The notes under the pieces were generated by a model that did no database searches, was not told where the DNA came from, and saw only the letters and a list, made by a program, of their open reading frames with translations. This document shows positions 55,101-62,608 of a DNA stretch of 64,000 nt, piece after piece. The first letter of the stretch is position 1. Each line of letters begins with the position of its first letter. Position numbers and translations under genes: made by a program. Origin of the DNA: Paraktedonobacter sp034438135 (lineage in GTDB: Bacteria > Chloroflexota > Ktedonobacteria > Ktedonobacterales > Ktedonobacteraceae); assembly GCA_034438135.1 (NCBI GenBank), contig DAOTTL010000489.1, positions 1-64,000 on the forward strand, given 5' to 3'.

Positions 55101-58100
55101 AGGATTGCTGACTGCGCCGATGTACAAGCTGCAAAGGCTCTTGATAGCTCGTGATATCAAACCAGGTGCGCAGCATTTCGTGGCGTTCGATAAGTAGATC
55201 TAATGCATGCGCAAGCGTATCGTGCTCGAAAGGCAGGTGTATATGAAGTGTGGAGAGATAGACCTCATAATCGGCGCTAAACTGACTGTGGAAAATCAGG
55301 CCATGTTGAAGCATGGTTAATGGATAGGCATCTTCAATATCTTCCGGCAACAGCTGATGATCTTCAAGAGAAATAAGCTCAAACGGCGCTAGAGACACCT
55401 GCTCACCCTCACCTGAAGATGAAACGCTGTCCATATCTTCCAGGTTTTGAACCAGAGCGCGAATAGTCTGGTAGCGGAAGAGTGTATAGACAGAACAATG
55501 TATATTGTGCTCGTTCGCCTGGGCAACTATCTGGATACTCTTGATTGAATCTCCCCCCAGATCGAAGAAATTGTCATCAACGCCAACCCTTTCCTGTTTA
55601 AGTACCTGTTCCCATATCATCGCCAGGGTTGTTTCAGTTTGTGTAGAAGGTGCTGTATACGTGTATTCAAGAGAAAAACGCTGCGTTTCATGCGTTGGAA
55701 GTGCATTCACATCGAGTTTACCGTGAGGTGTGAGTGGTAAAGTATCCAGCAAGAAGTATGTGCCTGGAACCATGTAATCGGGCAGTTTCTGGAGCAAAAA
55801 TGCTCGCCACTCACTTACAGCAATAGAGGCTCCTTCTGGCTCCACAACCAGATAGGCCACCAGCGATTTTTCTCCCTCGCTATCCTGCTGAGCTGTTACT
55901 ACAGCATCGGTGACCAACGGATGACAGTGTAGTGCCTCCTGAATCTCTTCCAGTTCTATACGGAAGCCGCGAATCTTTACCTGTGCATCCACACGATGTA
56001 AGTATTCCAGCTCCCCATTTTCGCGATAGCGCACCAGATCGCCTGTTTTGTAGAGCACGTTTTTCACGTCTGGACGGAAAGGATTTTGGATAAAGCGCTG
56101 CTGCGTTAACTCGGTGCGGTTGAGATATCCGCGAGCCACCCCTTTGCCCCCCACATACAACTCACCTGGTGCACCTATAGGCACTTCGCGCATATGATTA
56201 TCTACGATATAAAGATCCAGATCAGGGATCGGCTGCCCGATCACACTTCCCACCTCTTGCTCTACATCCCACCTCTTGATGGGCCGATAGGTCACATGTA
56301 CAGTCGTTTCGGTGATGCCGTACATATTCACCAGTTGCGGTCGCAACTCACCATAGTGCTCAAACCAGGGACGTAAACGCTGGATCTCCAGGGCTTCGCC
56401 TCCAAAGATTACATAACGCAGGTGGTTCTGGAGAGTATTATCCCCAACTTGCAGCGCAACCTGTTGTAGCTGGCGAAAAGCGGATGGCGTCTGGTTCAGG
56501 ATGGTTACGCCCTCCTGGCCTAATAGTTTATAGAAGTCTTGTGGCGAACGACTCATCCAATAGGGCACAACGATGAGCGTGCCCCCGTACAGCAAAGCCC
56601 CCCAGATCTCCCAGACCGAAAAGTCAAAGGCATACGAATGGAAGAGTGTCCAGACATCGCGTGCCGAGAAATGAAACCATGCTTCAGTCGCACTAAAGAG
56701 CCGCATAACATTCGCGTGCGATACTACTACCCCTTTAGGCTTTCCGGTTGAACCTGAAGTATAAATCACATACGCGCACTGATCGCTACGTACCTGCCAG
56801 GTAGGATTGGTCATAGATTGTTGCTTTAGTACATCTTGATCGGCATCAAGGCAGATATGTGGTCGCTCATAGGCAGGCAGGCAGGCCAGTATACGCTGCT
56901 GAGTCACCAGTACCGCGATATGCGCATCTTCGAGCAGGAAGGCCAGGCGCTCTTTAGGATAGGTGGGATCCAATGGGACATATGCGCCGCCTGCTTTGAG
57001 GACGCCTATGATACCAACAATGACATCTAGCGAACGTTCTACACTCAAGCCTACCAGCGTATCAGCGTTGACCCCTAGCCCGTGCAGATAGTGTGCAAGC
57101 TGATTGGCCCGTTCATTCAGTTGGGTGTATGTCAATGTCTCGTTGCCATCGCGTACCGCAATCGCACCAGGGGAAAGTACCACCCGGGCCTCAAAGCGCT
57201 GATGCAGACAATTACTCGCCTGCCCTCTCGTCTCTTTGCTAGCATTTTGCATTCCCGGACTCTGTAGTAGAGCAGTAGAAGCATCTCGCCAGTACGTAAG
57301 GTGTTTCGTTTCTAGCGCTGAGAGTAGTGGTAAAGAGGTCAGGAGAGCAGAGGGAGAATCCACGATACAGCGTAGAGTATGCATGAAATTCTGCATCATG
57401 AATTGTATGGTTCTCTCATAAAAGAGATCGGTGTTATATTCTAGCGAGAGAATAGCCTCGCGCCCGGTCTCTGCCACTCTCATAGTTAAGTCGAATTGGG
57501 CACCGTTCAGGTCTACGGGAAGAGATTCTACGGATAATGAACCCATATTTATGGCAGGGCCTGCCTGTCCCAATATGAAATGTGATAGTTCGTGTTTATC
57601 AAGCAGACTCATATTCTGCATAACAAACATAAATTGAATGAGTGGTGAATAAGCACTATCACGCTCAATATGCAATTTTTGCACCAGGATATCAAACGGA
57701 TACTCCTGAGAGCGTAGTCCATCCAGTACCGTCTTCTGCACTACCTGGAGCAGCTTCTCAAAGGTAAGATCATCAGAGAATGTAACTCGTATTGGTAAGA
57801 TATTAAAAAAATATCCGATAACATCTGAGAAATCGCGACTCTTTCGTCCCGCAGTTGGCGAGCCGATTACCATATCTTGTTGCCTTGAATAATGCTGGAG
57901 CCAGAGCGCAAATGTAGTGAGCAGCGTAATATACAGCGTAACATTGTGAGCGCAGCTCAATGATTTGAGCTGTGCGACCAGGTCAGCAGGCAACGTTGCG
58001 TGATATGTTCGTCCCTGGTAGTTCTGGACCTGGCAACGCCGATAATCGGTTGGTATATCCAGCACCGGAGGAACAGACAGAAGTTGCTGATGCCAGTAGC

Positions 58101-60744
58101 GCCACAACCGATCACCTGTCGGTCCGGCAAGCAGGTTATGTTGCTGAAGCACATACTCCTGGTACTGGTGTAGCACCGGGGGCAACGATAGAGGCATTCC
58201 TGCGACAAGACAGGTATAGCATTGAAGAAGCTCATCAATCAAAATCGCAAGCGACCAGAGATCCACGATAATGTGATGCATCGCTAATACGAGTAGGTAC
58301 TCTTGTGATGACCTGACAAAAAGATGAATGCGGAATAAGGGGCCTTGTTCAAGATCAAAGGGAGCAGTGAAGACCTCCTGAAGCTGCTCTTGTAGATAGT
58401 CCTCTTGCCAGCCCGAGGCATCCACCACCGCAAACGCCACCTTCTGCTGTGCATGTACAATTTGTACAATGCTGTTATCACGCATCGCGAACGTTGTACG
58501 TAAAGCAGCATGACGATCAACCAGGTGCTGGGATGCTTTTTTGAATGCGACAACATCCATGCTTGAACTGATACGAGCCAGGCGAGTAATCGTGTATGCA
58601 GCCGTGCGGGGATGAAGAGTAGAGATAAACCATAATGCCTGTTGTCCATGAGAGAGAGGGATAATTACTTGCCCATCTGGCGTAACCGCAGCCTCATAGA
58701 TTGTTGAAACCGCATCTTGAGATAGAGGCTCAGAGAGCATTGCTCTCAACTGGATAAGGAATTGGTGAATATGTTCATTACTCAGTAGTTCCTCTATCTG
58801 AAGCGTGATCGGCAAATACATTTCTACTTGCATTTTGAACTGAGTAATCATTAAAGAATCAAATCCCAGCTCGATAAACGATCTATCGAGTGTATCCGGT
58901 GGAAGGAGTATCTTAGCAATAGACTGTAGCTGCTCTAGCACAAACTGTTCAATAATCGCAAAATCCTTTGTTTGCACTGCCTGGGCCAGCAGCGCAGGGT
59001 CGAGCATATCCTCAGTTGCCTGTGCTTTATTACGCAAGCGTGCTACCACACGGAATTGATCATCTTCATAGAGTTTGCCGCAGAGTTGGCGTTGCGTTTT
59101 TCCCGAAGACGTTTGCGGCAAGCTACCCGGCCTGATGAGCACAATATCGTAGAGCGAAAGCTCATGCACAGTAGCGACTGCCCGCACCATCGTTTGAAGG
59201 ATCTCGTCTATCGTTGCTGGCATAGCATGGCGCTCAATCTCTTGCACGACGACAAGCTGCATTTCCTCTTTGATAGGGATAGCAAACGCCGCGCCTCGTC
59301 CGGCTATGAGTGCGTTATGGCACTGCCCTATTGTCAACTCAATGTCCTGAGGATAGTAGTTTCTACCACGAAGAATAATGACCTCTTTTAATCGTCCTGT
59401 AACAAACAACTCTCCATCTTGCACGAAGCCGAGGTCACCAGTACGAAGAAATGGACCATCGTGATCATCCGCCGTATACGAGCGAAATGTTTCTGCCGTC
59501 TCTGTCGCTTTCTGCCAATATCCGTCCGCCACACTTGGACCTGCCGTCCAGATTTCGCCTACGCTGCCCGCCGCACACTTCTGAAGCGTTTGAGGATGCA
59601 CGATTGCCAGGCGCTGCTCAGGCAGAGGTTTGCCACATCCAACCAGTAGACGCACTGCTCGATCTGGCGTAGGAGATAGAGCTGGAATAGCTCGATGTTG
59701 CTCCAGTTCGTCTGCATAAAATGTGCTCAGCAAGGGCGCTTCCGCTTTTTGCCCGCCGGTGACAATCAAGGTATTTTCGGCCAGACCATAGCAAGGATAG
59801 AATGCTTCACGGCGAAAACCACATTGTGCAAAAGCTTTAACAAAGCGTTCAAGTGTCGCGCCCTGAATTGGTTCACTTCCGTTGAAGGCGACCTCCCAGC
59901 AACTCAAGTCAAGCGTTGCTTTCTGTTCAGCCGTCACACGGTGTGCACACAAATCATAGGCAAAATTTGGTCCGCCGCTGGACGTCGCTCGATAGAGAGA
60001 GATGGCCTGAAGCCACTTTATGGGGCTTTGCAGAAACGTGATCGGTGCCATCAGTAAAACAGGAAACCCAACGTACAAGGGCTGAAGGATACCACCGATC
60101 AGGCCCATATCATGATAGGGAGGAAGCCATATGACTCCCCGGCTCTTCTCGCTATTCCCAAAGTGGCGAGCGATCATAGACAGATTAGAGAGCAAGTTGC
60201 CATGAGTGAGCACAGTCCCCTTGGGCTCAGAGGTTGAACCGGAAGTATATTGAATAAAAGCAGGAGAGTCGCTTGCTATTTTCGGGCACTGCCAGGCCCG
60301 GGTCGTGGAAAGGTTGTCAGTGTCCAGCAGGGCAAATGCATAACTTCCCCCTTGCTGCCCGAAAATATCAGCTATGAGCGGGTGAAGAGAAGAGGTAGTG
60401 AGGGCGATAGCAGGTTGCACATCCCGAATAATATGTTTGACGCGCTCGAATGGGCGGTCGTTTTTCGCGCGTCTGGGAGGATAGGCAGGAACGGCAATCA
60501 GCCCTGCATATAAGCAGCCCAAAAAAGCAATAATGTAATCAAAACCAGGCGGATAGAGGAGCAAGGCTCGTTCGCCAGCAGGTACAACTTGTTGAAGTGC
60601 TGCTGCCAGATCACGAACTCGCCTATCTAGTTCTCCATAACTTAGTCTACTTATCTCAGTCGCTTCATCTCCTAAAAATGCATAAGCTTCTTGCTCAGTT
60701 TGGTAAAGTACTCTTTGGCGCAATATACTTACAAGATCTGCCAT
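52141..60744 (-). CDS. NRPS 1: FAAL-ACP-C-A(Thr)-T-C-A(Gly)-T
   Basis: A 2867-residue loading synthetase. Residues about 1-575 are a fatty acyl-AMP ligase (IQYTSGSTSEPKG, WLPPYHDMGLIGG, LRTGDLGF), followed by an ACP (about 590-665, Ser in GFDSLM near 625). C1 (685-1125) has AMHHIIVDL, the form usual after lipid loading. A1 (1160-1665) has code DFWNIGMVHK, an exact Thr code. T has Ser near 1730. C2 (1785-2220) has MSEPFLDGWS near 1938 in place of HHxxxDG. A2 (2235-2740) has code DILQLGMIWK, one residue from the Gly code. The last T has Ser near 2794, followed by a short acidic tail for docking. It should activate a free fatty acid and start an N-acyl-Thr-Gly chain. It is the first gene of the minus-strand operon. 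Confidence 0.94.
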   Translation of the reverse strand: MADLVSILRQRVLYQTEQEAYAFLGDEATEISRLSYGELDRRVRDLAAALQQVVPAGERALLLYPPGFDYIIAFLGCLYAGLIAVPAYPPRRAKNDRPFERVKHIIRDVQPAIALTTSSLHPLIADIFGQQGGSYAFALLDTDNLSTTRAWQCPKIASDSPAFIQYTSGSTSEPKGTVLTHGNLLSNLSMIARHFGNSEKSRGVIWLPPYHDMGLIGGILQPLYVGFPVLLMAPITFLQSPIKWLQAISLYRATSSGGPNFAYDLCAHRVTAEQKATLDLSCWEVAFNGSEPIQGATLERFVKAFAQCGFRREAFYPCYGLAENTLIVTGGQKAEAPLLSTFYADELEQHRAIPALSPTPDRAVRLLVGCGKPLPEQRLAIVHPQTLQKCAAGSVGEIWTAGPSVADGYWQKATETAETFRSYTADDHDGPFLRTGDLGFVQDGELFVTGRLKEVIILRGRNYYPQDIELTIGQCHNALIAGRGAAFAIPIKEEMQLVVVQEIERHAMPATIDEILQTMVRAVATVHELSLYDIVLIRPGSLPQTSSGKTQRQLCGKLYEDDQFRVVARLRNKAQATEDMLDPALLAQAVQTKDFAIIEQFVLEQLQSIAKILLPPDTLDRSFIELGFDSLMITQFKMQVEMYLPITLQIEELLSNEHIHQFLIQLRAMLSEPLSQDAVSTIYEAAVTPDGQVIIPLSHGQQALWFISTLHPRTAAYTITRLARISSSMDVVAFKKASQHLVDRHAALRTTFAMRDNSIVQIVHAQQKVAFAVVDASGWQEDYLQEQLQEVFTAPFDLEQGPLFRIHLFVRSSQEYLLVLAMHHIIVDLWSLAILIDELLQCYTCLVAGMPLSLPPVLHQYQEYVLQQHNLLAGPTGDRLWRYWHQQLLSVPPVLDIPTDYRRCQVQNYQGRTYHATLPADLVAQLKSLSCAHNVTLYITLLTTFALWLQHYSRQQDMVIGSPTAGRKSRDFSDVIGYFFNILPIRVTFSDDLTFEKLLQVVQKTVLDGLRSQEYPFDILVQKLHIERDSAYSPLIQFMFVMQNMSLLDKHELSHFILGQAGPAINMGSLSVESLPVDLNGAQFDLTMRVAETGREAILSLEYNTDLFYERTIQFMMQNFMHTLRCIVDSPSALLTSLPLLSALETKHLTYWRDASTALLQSPGMQNASKETRGQASNCLHQRFEARVVLSPGAIAVRDGNETLTYTQLNERANQLAHYLHGLGVNADTLVGLSVERSLDVIVGIIGVLKAGGAYVPLDPTYPKERLAFLLEDAHIAVLVTQQRILACLPAYERPHICLDADQDVLKQQSMTNPTWQVRSDQCAYVIYTSGSTGKPKGVVVSHANVMRLFSATEAWFHFSARDVWTLFHSYAFDFSVWEIWGALLYGGTLIVVPYWMSRSPQDFYKLLGQEGVTILNQTPSAFRQLQQVALQVGDNTLQNHLRYVIFGGEALEIQRLRPWFEHYGELRPQLVNMYGITETTVHVTYRPIKRWDVEQEVGSVIGQPIPDLDLYIVDNHMREVPIGAPGELYVGGKGVARGYLNRTELTQQRFIQNPFRPDVKNVLYKTGDLVRYRENGELEYLHRVDAQVKIRGFRIELEEIQEALHCHPLVTDAVVTAQQDSEGEKSLVAYLVVEPEGASIAVSEWRAFLLQKLPDYMVPGTYFLLDTLPLTPHGKLDVNALPTHETQRFSLEYTYTAPSTQTETTLAMIWEQVLKQERVGVDDNFFDLGGDSIKSIQIVAQANEHNIHCSVYTLFRYQTIRALVQNLEDMDSVSSSGEGEQVSLAPFELISLEDHQLLPEDIEDAYPLTMLQHGLIFHSQFSADYEVYLSTLHIHLPFEHDTLAHALDLLIERHEMLRTWFDITSYQEPLQLVHRRSQQSLRVVDIRHYAVDEQEAALATFIEQEKKRSIEWNMLPLARFSVHRRTDETFQLTMSEPFLDGWSVALVLTELLDYYLLLLRGDAVTPRSRLQASFRDYVWLELQQKQSETAQHYWQEILQDAVIHTLPPRIEAQTVEDSLLIQRVDVPVAPEISTALRQLARQLQVPLKSILLAAHMRVMSLLYGSADVLTGLISNGRPEKNDGDKIIGIFLNALPFRLKLSSHEKWNDLIQKVFLAEQELLLYRRYPIALLQQQRNRQILFETVFNFTHFHVYDLINDAHILDSYASEQTFYPLTIQCNIDHVSLQIRLSLDYSTKVLSREQAALIGAYFSRALTSMAIDPERSCDNLQLLSPEEQRTMLLHWNDTYRAYDHTETVVTLFQKQAREHPAKPALVFQGEMLTYGELERRSNQLAHVLQRAGVGPDSRVAICLDRTLDLFIAIYATLKANGAYVPLDPSYPQERLSFMLRDAEVLLLITSQHLQESLTYSSAPLLILERAWETMGQEADIPPVSYIMPENLAYVIYTSGSTGIPKGVAISHRALANFLQGMLQQLGVGSAEVALAVTSLSFDIAGLELFLPLLVGGCVELAGREEASNGTALAERIERCGVTLLQATPATWRLLLGAGWRGNKRLKMLCGGEALPHDLASQLSTMGAGLWNMYGPTETTIWSTCSFIAQEQERITIGHPIANTQVYVLDSEYQLVPAGVVGELYIGGDGVARGYLNRPDLTAERFVPHPFSQQAGARIYRTGDLARFLPDGSLDFLGRNDYQVKMRGFRIELGEIQDALRGHPLVENAVVMARHMGGDEAVLVAYLVVKPEGETIAIDEWRAFARQHLPYYMVPGVFLLLKALPLTINGKLDLKALPDPQQLSTASLTAFVEPETLVEKAVARIFCAILHREQVSILENFFQLGGHSLLAVQVVSRIRQTLQIQLPLTAIFEAANLQQLAQIIEQMRAEQDQKEFQEMLLFVQQLSDEQVHQRLSDNR

Positions 60745-61410
60745 ATAAGGTTATGTCTCCTCAATTTTTTACGGTTCATCAACCCCAAAACTCCACCTAC
60801 TTTTCTACAGATATACTGTAGCGTCTTCCCAAAAGGCTTACGATACATTAGAAAATGTACTCTAAAATCGAAGAAAACTGTTAGGCTTATTTGAGGCTTC
60901 TTCCAGGCTTTTTTACTGACTAGACTGCATATTGATCTTGACCCGTTAAAGTGGACAAGGTTCTTCAGGGAAGGGTAAAGACCATGCTAAAGTGGTAAAA
61001 AATCTTCACGCGATAATTTAAATTGAAAGCTAGAACTGATGAGATATCCATCTTTCCAGTCTCCATTTTTGCGGGTCAATTCCACCACCCAACGAAGCTT
61101 GAGGCTCTTGCCACGGATCGGTGAGATCAGGAAAGAAGAACAAGTTCTGCCAAATGTCATGCAAAATGTCATGCAAGCAACGATCCATGTCAAACGTAGA
61201 AAAGGAGATTCGCATGCGCCAGGGTTCTCAGGCCGCCAGTATCCTCGGTAAAATGAGCCTGGAAAGAACATAGGCAGGCTATCGACCCGTTACGTCCCAT
61301 TCCTGACTCAAGAATGACTCAAACAGCCTCACAGATTACCCGGTTTACTAGATATACTATCTTTATTAACTTGGTCAAATTTAGAAGTAAATTTCCATAA
61401 GGACGAAAGG
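60745..61410. other. divergent control region of the NRPS cluster
   Basis: 666 bp between NRPS 1 and the MbtH-like gene. Two small palindromes lie close to NRPS 1: CTACAG-ATATA-CTGTAG at 60805-60821 and TACATT-AGAA-AATGTA at 60844-60859. GACCCGTTAAAGTGGACA at 60940-60957 resembles IS3-family ends and may be an insertion scar. A minus-strand frame at 61030-61215 (61 codons) looks partly protein-like but matches no family I know. Confidence 0.5.
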
Positions 61411-61641
61411 ATGATATGTAGTATGCTCCAAGACAACCAGGAAGATAAAACGATTTATAAAGTAGTAGTTAATCATGAGGAACAATACTCTATCTGGCCT
61501 CATGATCAAGAAAATCCTCTCGGTTGGCGCGATGCTGGAAAGAGCGGAGTGAAAACTGAGTGTCTAGCACATATAAAGGAAGTGTGGACCGATATGCGTC
61601 CACTCAGCTTACGAAAACGCATGGAAGAATTAGCAAAGTAG
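61411..61641 (+). CDS. MbtH-like NRPS accessory protein
   Basis: A 76-residue protein; ATG at 61411 with AAGGA 7 nt upstream. It contains the MbtH signature: NHEEQYSIWP, then the conserved Trp in PLGWRDAGKSG, and VWTDMRPLSLR. MbtH proteins bind adenylation domains between their two lobes and are often needed for their folding and activity. It is divergent from the NRPS operon across a 666-bp control region and is the first gene of a plus-strand group with two small unknown proteins. It very probably serves the synthetases of this cluster. Confidence 0.92.
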   Translation: MICSMLQDNQEDKTIYKVVVNHEEQYSIWPHDQENPLGWRDAGKSGVKTECLAHIKEVWTDMRPLSLRKRMEELAK

Positions 61642-61727
61642 GGCCGTTGGGGATCGGTCGATTTCTTTTTTGCACGGTTTCTCTAGAGCATTTTCCGCAT
61701 TCTCAATGGTCAATGAGGAGGAAAAGG

Positions 61728-62051
61728 ATGACAAGAAAATACTGTAAAGCATATTACTTAAAAGATTTGAGGGAGTTTCCCCAATGGTCAGAGGAACACG
61801 ACAGACACGAACCGGAACTTATCGATGATAGTGTCGTCTACCTCTGGGATGATTTCACCGTAGTAAGAAGTCCAATCATCGCCGACAAAGGCATTGTTTT
61901 TGATAAGGTCACGTCTGATTGGCAAAACTTCTGCCGCGCGTCTTTGAAATTTGAGATTCCAGGCGACCTCCATTTTGCCTATGAGCAGGATAAAGATGAG
62001 AATATTACTAGCTCATCAACTGAAGTAGAACAAAGCACAACAAGAGAATAG
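61728..62051 (+). CDS. small acidic protein of unknown function in the NRPS cluster
   Basis: A 107-residue protein; ATG at 61728 after GAGGAGG, better than the upstream starts of the same frame. It has a compact N-terminal part rich in aromatic residues (YCKAYYLKDLREFPQW, VVYLWDDFTVVRSP, VTSDWQNFCRASLKFEIP) and a disordered acidic tail. No signal peptide or membrane segment. I do not recognise the family. It is 86 bp downstream of the MbtH-like gene and upstream of another small protein. Constant company with an MbtH gene suggests a helper or carrier role, but this is inference. Confidence 0.65.
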   Translation: MTRKYCKAYYLKDLREFPQWSEEHDRHEPELIDDSVVYLWDDFTVVRSPIIADKGIVFDKVTSDWQNFCRASLKFEIPGDLHFAYEQDKDENITSSSTEVEQSTTRE

Positions 62052-62125
62052 CAGATTATATTCAGGCAAATTTCCTAAAATAGTTGCAGCACTTCATCCT
62101 TACTAGTGACAAGGAGTTGTTTTTG

Positions 62126-62461
62126 ATGAATGAACTTGTACAGCATCTTTCAGAGGGGGAACATCCCGTTAGTGTAGGTGGTCCAAGCCCTTCCCTTGAA
62201 GAGTTTCGGAAACGTATCGAGGATATGGGCTATGTCTTCATCAAATTCACTGGCACACGGGGAGAAACCGCTTTAGGAGTCAAGGTAGATATGAGCACGA
62301 CAGATCTCAGTCAAGCTCATTTTGCTCAGCGTACTGGCAATGCGCATGTTGAAGGCACACTTACTTTAAACTATGTCAAGGTCCGTTGCGTCGCAGATAT
62401 CGACCTTGCAACCCTTGATGGCACAGGACATCTCGTCGTGCTGGAAGAAGTACGTCCCTGA
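62126..62461 (+). CDS. small protein of unknown function in the NRPS cluster
   Basis: A 111-residue protein; ATG at 62126 with AAGGAG 9 nt upstream. It begins MNELVQHLSEGEHPVSV, then EEFRKRIEDMGYVFIKFTGTRGETALGVKVD, and ends in beta-strand-like sequence (VEGTLTLNYVKVRCVADIDL). It looks like a small soluble alpha/beta domain. I have an impression of similar proteins beside NRPS genes in other bacteria but cannot name a family. It is 74 bp after the 107-residue gene and probably co-transcribed with it and the MbtH-like gene. Confidence 0.65.
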   Translation: MNELVQHLSEGEHPVSVGGPSPSLEEFRKRIEDMGYVFIKFTGTRGETALGVKVDMSTTDLSQAHFAQRTGNAHVEGTLTLNYVKVRCVADIDLATLDGTGHLVVLEEVRP

Positions 62462-62608
62462 AGCTCTTTTTCGATAGTTGTTTCGTTTTGATGGATGCAT
62501 CAAAGTAGGACATATGTTTATTGCCAGGACAACGGGTAATTTTGATCCCACATTTAACCGCGACTATTTGCATAAGAAGCATCATAGCTCTGCAAGCCAG
62601 AGAAGCTA

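Noticed and set aside
58150..58300. First condensation domain of NRPS 1 as inactive because HHxxxDG ends in DL
   Set aside because: Both histidines and the Asp are kept; a DLWS ending is common in condensation domains that follow acyl loading.
61030..61271. Minus-strand frames of 61-94 codons in the NRPS control region
   Set aside because: No recognised family or ribosome binding site, and two overlapping frames compete; treated as noncoding or decayed sequence.
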